Shown piece by piece: positions 43,039 through 50,964 of a stretch of 64,000 nucleotides of DNA. The DNA lies in the NCBI RefSeq assembly GCF_029436685.1, contig NZ_JAROCY010000018.1, forward strand, positions 1 through 64,000, given 5' to 3'. Source of the stretch: Novosphingobium cyanobacteriorum (GTDB taxonomy: Bacteria > Pseudomonadota > Alphaproteobacteria > Sphingomonadales > Sphingomonadaceae). The notes beneath the pieces are model-generated. The model made no database searches. It saw only the letters and a list, made by a program, of their open reading frames with translations, and was not told the origin of the DNA. Numbering within the stretch: position 1 is the stretch's first letter; every line of letters starts with the position of its first letter. A program made the translations under genes and the position numbers.

Positions 43039-43430
43039 GCGGCTTGCTCCGGTTGGTCGGCAGGGGCAAAGACGACCAGCGGGCCATCCTCTGCATCAAC
43101 GATGAGCGCGCGCACGGCCATGCCGATGCGGACTTCGGTCGCATCGATTCCCTCTACCCGGCTCATCATCCGCGGTCCTTCGGCAAGGTCGATCAGCGCA
43201 ACATTGTAACTGGGTTCAGGCGGGCGCTTGCGCACCACGGTGGTCGAATGCACAGTTCCGAGACCCGACGCCTCCACCCATTCAAGCTCCTCGCCGGTCA
43301 ACGGCGCGACAACGCGTGGGAAGAACACGTGGGTCCCGGTGTCCACCCCCCGTTGGATCATGAAGCGGCCTTCTGCCAGAAAGGCGGTGAATTGTTCGTC
43401 CGGTTTCACCTGGGCGGAGGAGTTGGTCAT
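43035..43430 (-). CDS. DUF35/OB-fold partner protein with degenerate zinc ribbon
   Basis: A 131-residue protein with the DUF35 layout: an N-terminal segment that is normally a rubredoxin-like zinc ribbon, then an OB-fold (GTVHSTTVVRKRPPEPSYNV, GPRMMSRVEG, VRALIVDAEDGPLVVFAP). The ribbon cysteines are missing: the region reads RGVDTGTHVFFPRVVAPLTG. The ATG at 43430 with an AGGA site fits the family; a much longer open frame extending to 44819 is antisense to the sulfotransferase gene and is not real. The stop overlaps the thiolase-like start as ATGA, so the two are made together and likely form a complex. Confidence 0.83.
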   Translation of the reverse strand: MTNSSAQVKPDEQFTAFLAEGRFMIQRGVDTGTHVFFPRVVAPLTGEELEWVEASGLGTVHSTTVVRKRPPEPSYNVALIDLAEGPRMMSRVEGIDATEVRIGMAVRALIVDAEDGPLVVFAPADQPEQAA

Positions 43431-43727
43431 CGGAAATCCTGTTGCGCACCTGTTTCGACCCATGACCCTTGTCTCTACCAGGTTCGCTTGTCGAGGTTGC
43501 AGACGGTCTGATGCTTCCTGACCGAGCGATGATCGATATGCCGATATGTTGGCTCGCCCACGAGGGGAGATCACGAAGTTTGTAGGAAAGTTTCCCCGGG
43601 GAAACTTTCCTACAAGCTTCAAAGTGGTGAGCCGTATCATCGCTCCTGCGTTGCGAATGCCTCGGCCATTGCCGGATGCCCGGTGCTGTCTAGCTTGGCT
43701 GATGAGGAAGAATGTGGGAGACGATGA
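43431..43727. other. 297-bp divergent intergenic region with a long palindrome
   Basis: Between the DUF35-thiolase-GntR operon (minus) and the sulfotransferase operon (plus). It holds no gene; its main feature is the palindrome at 43580-43615, placed so that a bound regulator could act on both promoters. Confidence 0.6.
43580..43615. promoter_or_regulatory. Perfect 36-bp palindrome built of two GGAAA-N-TTTCC units
   Basis: Two 18-bp arms with no spacer are perfectly complementary, centred between 43597 and 43598. Allowing one mismatched pair the symmetry extends to 43576-43619. Each arm contains an 11-bp hyphenated palindrome (GGAAAGTTTCC at 43585-43595 and GGAAACTTTCC at 43600-43610), whose centres are 15 bp apart, so it can be seen as two dimer sites. 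Likely bound by the GntR protein encoded at the end of the minus-strand operon. Confidence 0.7.
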
Positions 43728-45023
43728 ATGCTGAAGGATCGTAAAGTGGATCCGCAGGCGCTCACCGAGGTGGGGCACGCGCTGGCCTTTCCTGAACTGC
43801 CCGAAGGCTTGGGTGCGTCGAATGAACGGTTGCGGCACGTTGCCGAAGCCCGATGGCCGTTCAACCCCGCGCACTTGCTCGCGGCTGCGCGTGAGCAGAC
43901 TGGTCTGTCCGACTTCGGCGGCGACTATTTCTACGAGGCGCTGGACCGGCTCTGCCATTCGGCCGAGCAGGACCTTGAACTTAGTCCGGTCGGACGGCGC
44001 AACCTCTATGGCCAGATCCTTGACCATCTGGTTCAGCGGCTGCGTTTTCAGGACCTGTGGAAACGCCACCCGGAAATCCTCGACGAACCGATCGAAGCGC
44101 CGATCGTCATCGTTGGCCTGCCGCGTTCGGGCACAACCTTTCTCCAGCAATTGCTTGCCCAGCATCCGGGCCTGCGGGCAGTTCCGTTCTGGGAAAACCT
44201 TGCCCCCCTGCCGCAGCATGACCCGGCCATCCGCCCGCCGGACGATCGCCCGCTGATCGAACAGGCCGAGCGCAATGTCGAAGGCTTGCGCAAGTTTGCG
44301 CCGGGCCTGCTGGCGCTGCATCAGGTGGCGGCCGAAGAGCCGGAAGAGGAGATTTACCTGCTTGGACCGGGGTTCGCCTCGATGGTCTATGAATGGGTCT
44401 ATATCCTGCCGTCCTTTGCCCGGTGGTATGCCGCGGCAGACCACACCAAGGGCTACCAGCATTTTCGCCAGGTCTTGCAGACGCTGCAGTGGATGCGTGG
44501 CGGTGGGCGGCGCTGGCTGCTGAAGGCGCCGCAGCACATGGAGCAGCTTGGCCCCTTGCGCAGCGCGTTCCCGGATGCGGTGATCGTCGAGACGCTGCGT
44601 GATCCGCTGACGGCGGCGGCCAGCAATGCGAACCTGTGCTGCTATGGCCAGCGGCTGCGCACCGATGCTCCCGACCCATTCGCAGCCGGTGAGGCTTCTG
44701 CCGGCATAATTGAACGGCTGGTTCTGTCTTATCTGCGCGACCGACCGGACGGCGATCCGCACTTCGTCAGCGTGCCCTTCGCCGACCTGATGCGTGACCC
44801 GCTGACGCTGGCCAGCCACGTGCTGGAGCGCGCCGGGCTGGAGGTGACCGATGCGGTACCCAACGGCATGGCCGATTATGTTGCCCGCAACAACGAAAAG
44901 CCGCGCGAACCGGTGGGCTACGCCCCGGCGGATTTCGGGATTGACGTGGCCGCGCTGCGTAGGAAGCTCGCTCCCTACTACGAAAAATTCGGCATTACTC
45001 CCGATCCGAGGTTTCCGTCATGA
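43728..45023 (+). CDS. Sulfotransferase family protein
   Basis: A 431-residue protein with the PAPS-binding loop VGLPRSGTTFLQQLL (GLPRSGTT at 130-137) and the 3'-phosphate-binding segment VETLRDPLTAAAS; LLKAPQHMEQL is the conserved strand-helix between them. These show a bacterial sulfotransferase_3-type enzyme, transferring sulfate from PAPS to a hydroxyl or amine. It has an N-terminal extension of about 120 residues and no membrane anchor. The stop overlaps the next gene (DUF1214-like) as ATGA. Similar proteins occur in sphingomonad and mycobacterial lipid or steroid clusters; acceptor unknown. Confidence 0.86.
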   Translation: MLKDRKVDPQALTEVGHALAFPELPEGLGASNERLRHVAEARWPFNPAHLLAAAREQTGLSDFGGDYFYEALDRLCHSAEQDLELSPVGRRNLYGQILDHLVQRLRFQDLWKRHPEILDEPIEAPIVIVGLPRSGTTFLQQLLAQHPGLRAVPFWENLAPLPQHDPAIRPPDDRPLIEQAERNVEGLRKFAPGLLALHQVAAEEPEEEIYLLGPGFASMVYEWVYILPSFARWYAAADHTKGYQHFRQVLQTLQWMRGGGRRWLLKAPQHMEQLGPLRSAFPDAVIVETLRDPLTAAASNANLCCYGQRLRTDAPDPFAAGEASAGIIERLVLSYLRDRPDGDPHFVSVPFADLMRDPLTLASHVLERAGLEVTDAVPNGMADYVARNNEKPREPVGYAPADFGIDVAALRRKLAPYYEKFGITPDPRFPS

Positions 45024-46228
45024 GCGATGTCGATTCCGGTGCGCTGGTATGGACCGAATACAATGCGCTGGTGCAGAAGGCGCGTGACCGGATGCTGGCC
45101 CGGCCCGAAGCGATCGCGCATAAGCAGGTGCGCGATCAGGCGGAGTATGCGCTCGTCGCCATGCAGGCGGGGTGCCACCATTTCCATGTCTTGCATCGCC
45201 CCGACTACCCGGCCTTCTACCGGCAGGCGGTCTGGAGCCCCTACGAGACGCCGTTCGGTGGGCCTTCGTCGGACATGGTCTATGCGTGGATCTTCCTGGA
45301 TGGCCGCCGTACCTATCGCGTCCATGGCAAGAGCGGGACGACCCGGTTCACCGATCTCCAGCTGTGGAACGGCTATTTCGAACGGGACGACCAGCGTGGT
45401 CTCGGCAATCTCGATTTTGACAGCCTGACAACGGCGGCCGATGGCAGCTTCAGCTTCATCGCCTCGGCCGAGCGGCCCACTGGCTATGGGGGCGACTGGC
45501 TGCCGCTTGACGCCACAGAGCCGTTCATCTGCGGCCAGCTGCGCGATACCTGGTGGGACTGGGCGGGTGAGCGCGGGACCGAGCTGCACGTCGAATGCCT
45601 TGATCCCGCTCCGGATTCGATGATCGTGCCGACGGCGGAAACGCATGTCCGCCTGCTGCGGTCAGGACGCCTGCTGGAACGCATGGTCGCCCGCGCGATC
45701 GGCTATGCCAACATGAGCCGCAAGTTGGCGGGCGGGCGGGACAATGCCTTCGGGCTGGTCAACGGGGCCGGGTCCACCGACCACGGCGCATCTGGCCGGG
45801 CCGGCTATGGCGGCATGGTCTGGGACATCGCGCCGGGCGAGGCGCTGGTGATCACGCTGGACGAACCGCAGGCGCGCTACTGGTCGTTCCAGCTGGTGGA
45901 CTGGTGGTGGATGACGCTGGACTTCAGCTATCACCAGAGCGGGCTCAACGGCCATCAGGCGGAACGCGACCCGGATGGCAAGGTGCGGCTGGTGCTGAGC
46001 CTTGAGGACCCCGGCATCGCCAACTGGCTCGACCCGATCGGCACGCCAAGCGGGCTGGTGCAGATGCGCTGGTACGATGGATCAGTCGATGAGCCGCCCG
46101 AGGTGGAGAAGGTCGCCCTGGCCGAAGTGGCGAGGCGGTTGCCCGAAGCCCGGCGCGTGTCACCGGCAGAGCGCAAGGCCGAGGTTTTGGCCCGGGCCAG
46201 GGCTTCGCTGGCGCGGTGGGGGTATTGA
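45020..46228 (+). CDS. DUF1214-like protein
   Basis: A 402-residue protein. The C-terminal part (YWSFQLVDWWWMTLDF, then DGKVRLVLS and ANWLDPIGTPSGLVQMRWY) matches the pattern of DUF1214 domains, which are tied to DUF1254/DUF1214 proteins of unknown function. No signal peptide is seen. The start overlaps the sulfotransferase stop as ATGA, so both are translated together and probably act on the same compound. It ends 1 bp before the convergent AraC gene. No biochemical role is known to me. Confidence 0.72.
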   Translation: MSDVDSGALVWTEYNALVQKARDRMLARPEAIAHKQVRDQAEYALVAMQAGCHHFHVLHRPDYPAFYRQAVWSPYETPFGGPSSDMVYAWIFLDGRRTYRVHGKSGTTRFTDLQLWNGYFERDDQRGLGNLDFDSLTTAADGSFSFIASAERPTGYGGDWLPLDATEPFICGQLRDTWWDWAGERGTELHVECLDPAPDSMIVPTAETHVRLLRSGRLLERMVARAIGYANMSRKLAGGRDNAFGLVNGAGSTDHGASGRAGYGGMVWDIAPGEALVITLDEPQARYWSFQLVDWWWMTLDFSYHQSGLNGHQAERDPDGKVRLVLSLEDPGIANWLDPIGTPSGLVQMRWYDGSVDEPPEVEKVALAEVARRLPEARRVSPAERKAEVLARARASLARWGY

Positions 46229-46229
46229 T

Positions 46230-47225
46230 CTACCCCTGTCGTCCTGCCCCGGCGCGGCGGGTATCGCTGCGCCAGCGGAGCGGGCTTGACCCGGTTTCGC
46301 GGCGAAAGATCTGGCGGAAGAACGACACATCGGAATAGCCGACAAGGCCGGAAATCCGTTCGATGCTGAAGGTTGAGCGGGTGAGCATCGATTTGGCCGC
46401 CTCGATCCGCAACATCTGCAGCCAGGCATGGGGTGAAAGGCCGGTACCGTCGACAAAATGGCGGTGCAGGGTACGCCGGTTGACCTGCAGCGCTTCTGCA
46501 AGCTGAAGCACGGTCACCGGCTGGGACAAATGCTCGGTCAGCCATTGCTGCGCCCGCGCGAGCAGCAGGTCGTGGTCGGCAATGGCTGGCGAGGGCGCCA
46601 GCATGGTGTCCTGCGGAAACAGCCGACGTTGCAACCAGCGCGAAGAATTGCGCGAGGCGATCCGGTCCATCAGGCGGATGCACAGTAGATGATCAACCGC
46701 CGCCCCGGCTGAGGTGAGCAGGCGTCCGTCCTCGGCCACGGCATCGGCTGCAGTAAAGGCAACCTTGGGGTACAGTTCGCGCAAGGCGTCGATCATCCAC
46801 CACGGCGCGCTGGCCCGGCGCCCATCAAGCAGCCCGGTGCTGGCCAGAAGCGCAACCGAGGCGCCAGACGCGGCGATGGTCGCGCCAGCGCCGGCGCGTT
46901 CGCGCAACCAGTCTGCGAACGCAGCGGCGGCAATCTCCGGTTGATCGCCCGGGGGGATGTAGTCCGCCACGAACAGCAGGTCAGGCGCTTGCCCGGCAAT
47001 GGCCCGGCCTTCGGCGGCAAGGGTGATCCCTTCCAGCGTGACCGTCCGTTCCGTGCCGATAGAGAGCAGATGCAACTCGGCAAGATCAAATCGTTCCGAC
47101 GCGGGAAGAACGTCCACCGCGCCATATTGGCGATAGATGTAGCGGCGGGTGAGGCGGATCGAATCGACCATGGCGCCAATGCTGGACAGGCAGGCAGACG
47201 GCGGGGCCACCACCGCCACATTCAT
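46230..47225 (-). CDS. AraC-family regulator with DJ-1/PfpI-type N-domain (GlxA-like)
   Basis: A 331-residue regulator. The N-terminal domain (MNVAVVAPPSACLSSIGAMV ... LLFVADYIPPGD) resembles the class-I glutamine-amidotransferase-like domain of GlxA/FtrA regulators; the residue in the usual cysteine loop is serine/alanine (TIAASGASVALL), so it is non-catalytic. The C-terminal HTH (LAEALQVNRRTLHRHF, ISGLVGYSDVSFFRQIFRRE) is intact. The ATG at 47225 follows GGAGAGG. It is divergent from the LuxE-like gene, and two CCCATATG repeats 22 bp apart lie between them. Confidence 0.87.
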   Translation of the reverse strand: MNVAVVAPPSACLSSIGAMVDSIRLTRRYIYRQYGAVDVLPASERFDLAELHLLSIGTERTVTLEGITLAAEGRAIAGQAPDLLFVADYIPPGDQPEIAAAAFADWLRERAGAGATIAASGASVALLASTGLLDGRRASAPWWMIDALRELYPKVAFTAADAVAEDGRLLTSAGAAVDHLLCIRLMDRIASRNSSRWLQRRLFPQDTMLAPSPAIADHDLLLARAQQWLTEHLSQPVTVLQLAEALQVNRRTLHRHFVDGTGLSPHAWLQMLRIEAAKSMLTRSTFSIERISGLVGYSDVSFFRQIFRRETGSSPLRWRSDTRRAGAGRQG

Positions 47226-47247
47226 CACCTCTCCGACCGATGCCTGA

Positions 47248-47277
47248 CCCATATGGCCATGGTGATAACCCCATATG
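47248..47277. promoter_or_regulatory. Direct repeats CCCATATG spaced 22 bp
   Basis: CCCATATG occurs at 47248-47255 and 47270-47277, in the same direction and about two helical turns apart, within the 122-bp gap between the AraC and LuxE-like genes. AraC-family proteins often bind such direct repeats. Binding by the adjacent regulator is inferred. Confidence 0.5.
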
Positions 47278-47347
47278 TCACTGTCTGACAAGGCAAAGCG
47301 AGGCATAGCATGGGGCCATAAAACAGAGCCCGAGAGAGGATTTGCCC

Positions 47348-48688
47348 ATGGCCAGCACGCGGCAAGAGCTGCTCGACCTGATCGTAACCGACCACGCCTT
47401 CGACCACCCCCGCGCCGAGATCGAGGCGCTTCAGCTGCAGGCGGCGGACGAGCTGTTCCAGATGCTGCGGGCACGGATTCCGGTGCTTGACCGGCGGGCG
47501 AATGAGACCGGGATCGAGCGGATCGAACGGTTCGAGGACATCGTCCCGCTGCTGTTCGCCCACACGGTCTACAAGTCCTACCCCGAAAGCTTCATCGAGA
47601 AGGGCCGCTGGGACCGGATGCTGGCCTGGCTGACCACGCTTTCGGCCGATGACCTGACCGGGATCGACGTGGCAGGGGTGACTGACGCGGACGAATGGCT
47701 GGGCCGGCTGAAGGCCGCCGGCTGCATGGTGCTGGCGACCAGCGGATCGAGCGGGAAGTGTTCGTTCCTGCCCGCGTCGAGTGCAGACAAGGCACTGAAA
47801 CTGCGCCACTTCAAGCACTCGACCGGGTGGCCGAACACGGTGGCGAACAACCAGATGATCTCCTTCTGGACCGGGCCGATCGAGGGCCCGAACAGCGCGA
47901 TCGAGGCCGGGCAGATCCAGCGCGACCTGTGGGCCAAGCCGGGCGCGTTCTACAACCTGATCAGCGAGCCACTGCGGATCACCGACGTGAGCGCGGGCGC
48001 TGCCTTCATGAAGAAGATGCGCAGCGGCACGGCGAGCCCGGACGAGATCGCCGCCTTCGAGGAGCGCAGCAAGGCCGCGTCAGCGCGCATGTCTGCCGGG
48101 ATCGAGGGATTCGTGGACACGCTGCTGGCCCACCGCCACGAACCGATCCAGATCTCTGGCCTGTGGGCGCAGCATCTGCAGATCATCGAGATGGCCTATG
48201 CCCGCGGGGTCAAGGACGGCGAATTCCACCCGGAAAGCCGGGTCAGCGCTGGCGGCGGGATCAAGGGCGTGGTCCTGCCCGAAGACTACAAGGAACGGGT
48301 GCGCCGGTTCTATGGCGACGTCCGCTACCCCGGCGCCTATGGCATGACCGAGATGGCGCAGCCGATGCCGATCTGCCCGGGCGGGCGATACCACCGGCCA
48401 CCGGGGCTGATCTGGCTGCAACTGGACAAGCCGGGCGAGAACCTGATCAATGCCAGGGAGGGCGTGGTCGAAGGGCGCTTTGCCTTCCTTGACCTGCTGT
48501 TCACGGGCCGGTGGGGCGGTTGCATCAGCGGTGACAAGGTGGAGATCGACTGGAGCGATTCCTGCCCCTGTGGGCGGCCCGGGCCGACCATCCTCGATAC
48601 GATCAGCCGCTTTGCCCAGGCCGGGGAGGAAGACCACATCGGCTGTGCCGGGACGATCGACAGTTATGTACGAGGAGCCATGTCATGA
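47348..48688 (+). CDS. LuxE-like acyl-protein synthetase / acyl-adenylating protein
   Basis: A 446-residue ANL-type protein resembling LuxE. The P-loop-like LATSGSSGK (129-137), YGMTEMAQPMP adenylation motif and a C-terminal region with SCPCGRPGP and a cysteine 12-13 residues from the end (GCAGTID) are visible; in LuxE the acyl group is carried on a cysteine near the C terminus. It would activate a carboxylic acid with ATP and pass it as a thioester to the LuxC-like reductase encoded by the overlapping next gene. Substrate could be fatty, alicyclic or aromatic. The start at 47348 has a GAGAGGA site. Confidence 0.75.
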   Translation: MASTRQELLDLIVTDHAFDHPRAEIEALQLQAADELFQMLRARIPVLDRRANETGIERIERFEDIVPLLFAHTVYKSYPESFIEKGRWDRMLAWLTTLSADDLTGIDVAGVTDADEWLGRLKAAGCMVLATSGSSGKCSFLPASSADKALKLRHFKHSTGWPNTVANNQMISFWTGPIEGPNSAIEAGQIQRDLWAKPGAFYNLISEPLRITDVSAGAAFMKKMRSGTASPDEIAAFEERSKAASARMSAGIEGFVDTLLAHRHEPIQISGLWAQHLQIIEMAYARGVKDGEFHPESRVSAGGGIKGVVLPEDYKERVRRFYGDVRYPGAYGMTEMAQPMPICPGGRYHRPPGLIWLQLDKPGENLINAREGVVEGRFAFLDLLFTGRWGGCISGDKVEIDWSDSCPCGRPGPTILDTISRFAQAGEEDHIGCAGTIDSYVRGAMS

Positions 48689-50094
48689 CCGTGATGGATC
48701 AGGGACTGCGCGCGGCGGTGCCGCATTTCGTCAAGGGCGAACTCGTCGAATGGCAGGGCGGGCCGGGGGAAGACCACGGCCGCTTCATCACCCCGCCACT
48801 GGACCTTAACCAGCTGGTCTGGTCCCGCGCTGCGCCGCCGCCTGCCGCCAATGTGCCGGTGGCCGAGATCCTCGACATCCTCGAGGCGCTGGGCAGCTGG
48901 CTGGACCGTGATCCTGCGGGCGCGGTGGAGCGGGCCTTCATGGCTTCGGCCGGCACCAATCCGCTGGAGAAGGGCGTGCTGGAACGGTCGTTCCGGTCGC
49001 TCAGCCACTGTTTTGACCGGGCCTCGCTTAGCTGGCAGGTGGAGCAGGAACTGGGCGGGACCGACGTGCTGGACGGTTGGCGCGAGGTGACGACCCCGAT
49101 GGGGCGCAAGGCCGCGATCCGCGCCTTTCCGCCGCGTCTGGTCCATATCGTGGCGGGCAACGCGCCTGGCGTGACCGCGATGACCGTGGCGCGCGGCGCG
49201 CTGACCAAGGGCGTCCACCTGCTGAAATTGCCGTCAAATGATCTGTTCACCGCCGCTGCCGTGCTGGGTGGCTTGGCCACCGTGGCGCCCGGCCATCCAG
49301 TCACGCGTTCGTTCTCTGCGGCATACTGGCGCGGTGGCGATGCCAGGGTGGAATCGATGCTGTTCCGCCCGCAGTTCTTCGACAAGCTGGTCGCCTGGGG
49401 CGGGGAGGCGGCGCTGCGATCCGCCAAACAATACATCGGCCCGGGCTTCGAGCTGGTGTCGTTCGACCCCAAGACCTCGATCTCCATGATCGGGCGCGAG
49501 GTTCACGCGGACGACGCTGTACGCCGCGAGGTGGCCGATCTTGCCGCCGCAGACGCGACGGTGATGGACCAGCAGGCCTGCGTTTCCAGCCGGTTCCAGT
49601 TCGTGGAGGGCACTGTGGAAGAGGTCGATGCCTATTGCGCCGCCCTGCAGGAGCGGCTTGGCGTCGAACGCTTCGTGACGTCTGCCTGCAGCACCGCGCC
49701 GCAGGGCGAAATGCGCGACGAGATCGAGGCGCTGGCCATGCTGGAGCCCGATTACCGCGTGTTCGGCCGGTTCGACGGGCGGGGCATCGTGGTCCGGTCC
49801 GATGAGCCGGTGGATTTCCATCCCGATGGACGCGTGGTCAACGTGGTGCGGGTAGACCGGCTGGATGATGCCATCGGCGCCGCCAATGTCGCGACGCAAA
49901 CCGTGGGCATCTGGCCCGCCGAACGCCGCCGCCAGCTGCGCGACGTGCTGGCATCGCAGGGGGTGCAGCGTGTCACCGCGCTGGGCGCGGCAGGCTCGGT
50001 CGAGGCCGGGCTGCCGCATGACGGGTTCCTGCCGCTCGGGCGGTTCATCCGCTGGGTCAATGACGAGGACGGGCTGCCAAGCGCAGCAGGCTGA
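48685..50094 (+). CDS. LuxC-like acyl-CoA/acyl-protein reductase
   Basis: A 469-residue protein of the LuxC (acyl-CoA reductase) branch of the aldehyde-dehydrogenase superfamily. HIVAGNAPGVTAM (154-166) and LLKLPSNDLF (179-188) are the nucleotide-binding signatures, and C299 in MDQQACVSSR is the catalytic cysteine candidate, as in LuxC. It should reduce an acyl thioester to an aldehyde with NADPH. ATGA overlap with the LuxE-like gene means coupled translation. LuxD, LuxAB and other lux genes are absent, so the pair is a stand-alone acid-to-aldehyde reductase. An HSD-like SDR follows. Confidence 0.82.
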   Translation: MTVMDQGLRAAVPHFVKGELVEWQGGPGEDHGRFITPPLDLNQLVWSRAAPPPAANVPVAEILDILEALGSWLDRDPAGAVERAFMASAGTNPLEKGVLERSFRSLSHCFDRASLSWQVEQELGGTDVLDGWREVTTPMGRKAAIRAFPPRLVHIVAGNAPGVTAMTVARGALTKGVHLLKLPSNDLFTAAAVLGGLATVAPGHPVTRSFSAAYWRGGDARVESMLFRPQFFDKLVAWGGEAALRSAKQYIGPGFELVSFDPKTSISMIGREVHADDAVRREVADLAAADATVMDQQACVSSRFQFVEGTVEEVDAYCAALQERLGVERFVTSACSTAPQGEMRDEIEALAMLEPDYRVFGRFDGRGIVVRSDEPVDFHPDGRVVNVVRVDRLDDAIGAANVATQTVGIWPAERRRQLRDVLASQGVQRVTALGAAGSVEAGLPHDGFLPLGRFIRWVNDEDGLPSAAG

Positions 50095-50172
50095 GCCATC
50101 ACAGGTGCGGTTATTGCCCTGGCCCGGTCAGGCGGGATTGATCGCATCAGTGACATGGTCATGGTGTCGGGC

Positions 50173-50949
50173 ATGAAGAGAACCATCGTTGTAACAGGTG
50201 CCGCTTCAGGCATGGGTCGCGCTACGGCAGAGGCGCTTGCGTCTGCCGGTCACCGGGTCATCGGGGTTGACCTGCGCAATGCCGAGGTGGTGGCAGACCT
50301 TGCGACGCCTGCAGGGCGCGAGGCCATGGTGGCGCAGGTCACCGCGCTGGCCCCGGATGGCGTGGACAGCGTGATCGCCGTCGCCGGCGTTTCCCCACCG
50401 GTCCCACCCCCGACCGTGGTTGCGGTCAATTTCTTTGGCGCGGTGGCAACGCTGGAATTGCTGCGCCCGCTCCTGCTGCGATCCCCTGCGCCCTGCGCGG
50501 TCGCGGTGATCTCGACGGCGGCGCTGATGGACTATGACCAGGCACTGGTGGACGCATGCCTGGCGCGCGACGAGGCAGGCGCGCTGGCCCTGGCCGAAGG
50601 CATGCCGCTGATGGGCAACACTTATGCCTCCAGCAAGAACGGATTGGCGCAGTGGTTGCGCAAGGCCGCGGTGTCGGCCGAATGGGGCGGATCGGGGATC
50701 CTGCTGAACGGCGTTGCACCGGGATCGGTGCTGACTGCGATGACCGAGCAGTTCTTCGCCACCGAGGAAGGGCGCGAGATGATGGCCAAGGTCACGCCGA
50801 TCAGCCTGCCTGGCCGCTTTCATGCCGATCCGGCTGAAGTTGCCGAGGTCATCGCATTCCTCGCCACTCCTGCCGGACGCTATCTCGTGGGCCAGATCAT
50901 CTATGTCGACGGCGGGACCGAGGCGATCTTCCGGCCTGACGTCATCTGA
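50173..50949 (+). CDS. 3-alpha-hydroxysteroid dehydrogenase/carbonyl reductase-like SDR (HsdA-like)
   Basis: A 258-residue SDR that closely follows Comamonas testosteroni 3-alpha-HSD/carbonyl reductase (257 residues, from memory): GHRVIGVDLRNAEVVADLAT, VAVNFFGA, the YASSKNGLA catalytic Tyr-Lys segment, and IIYVDGGTEAIFRP at the end. GAASGMG binds NAD(H). The ATG at 50173 gives the family length; an upstream in-frame ATG at 50155 is weaker. Follows the LuxC-like gene by 78 bp. It probably oxidises or reduces a cyclic alcohol/ketone or an aldehyde product of the LuxE/LuxC pair. Confidence 0.83.
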   Translation: MKRTIVVTGAASGMGRATAEALASAGHRVIGVDLRNAEVVADLATPAGREAMVAQVTALAPDGVDSVIAVAGVSPPVPPPTVVAVNFFGAVATLELLRPLLLRSPAPCAVAVISTAALMDYDQALVDACLARDEAGALALAEGMPLMGNTYASSKNGLAQWLRKAAVSAEWGGSGILLNGVAPGSVLTAMTEQFFATEEGREMMAKVTPISLPGRFHADPAEVAEVIAFLATPAGRYLVGQIIYVDGGTEAIFRPDVI

Positions 50950-50964
50950 TCGCAGGGAGAGGAA

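Noticed and set aside
43035..44819. 594-codon minus-strand frame extending the DUF35 gene
   Set aside because: Only the last 131 codons are DUF35-like. The rest is antisense to the sulfotransferase gene and runs through the 36-bp palindrome.
47348..50094. Bioluminescence (lux) operon
   Set aside because: No luciferase (luxAB), luxD or luxG-like genes occur nearby; only the reductase and synthetase-type proteins are present.
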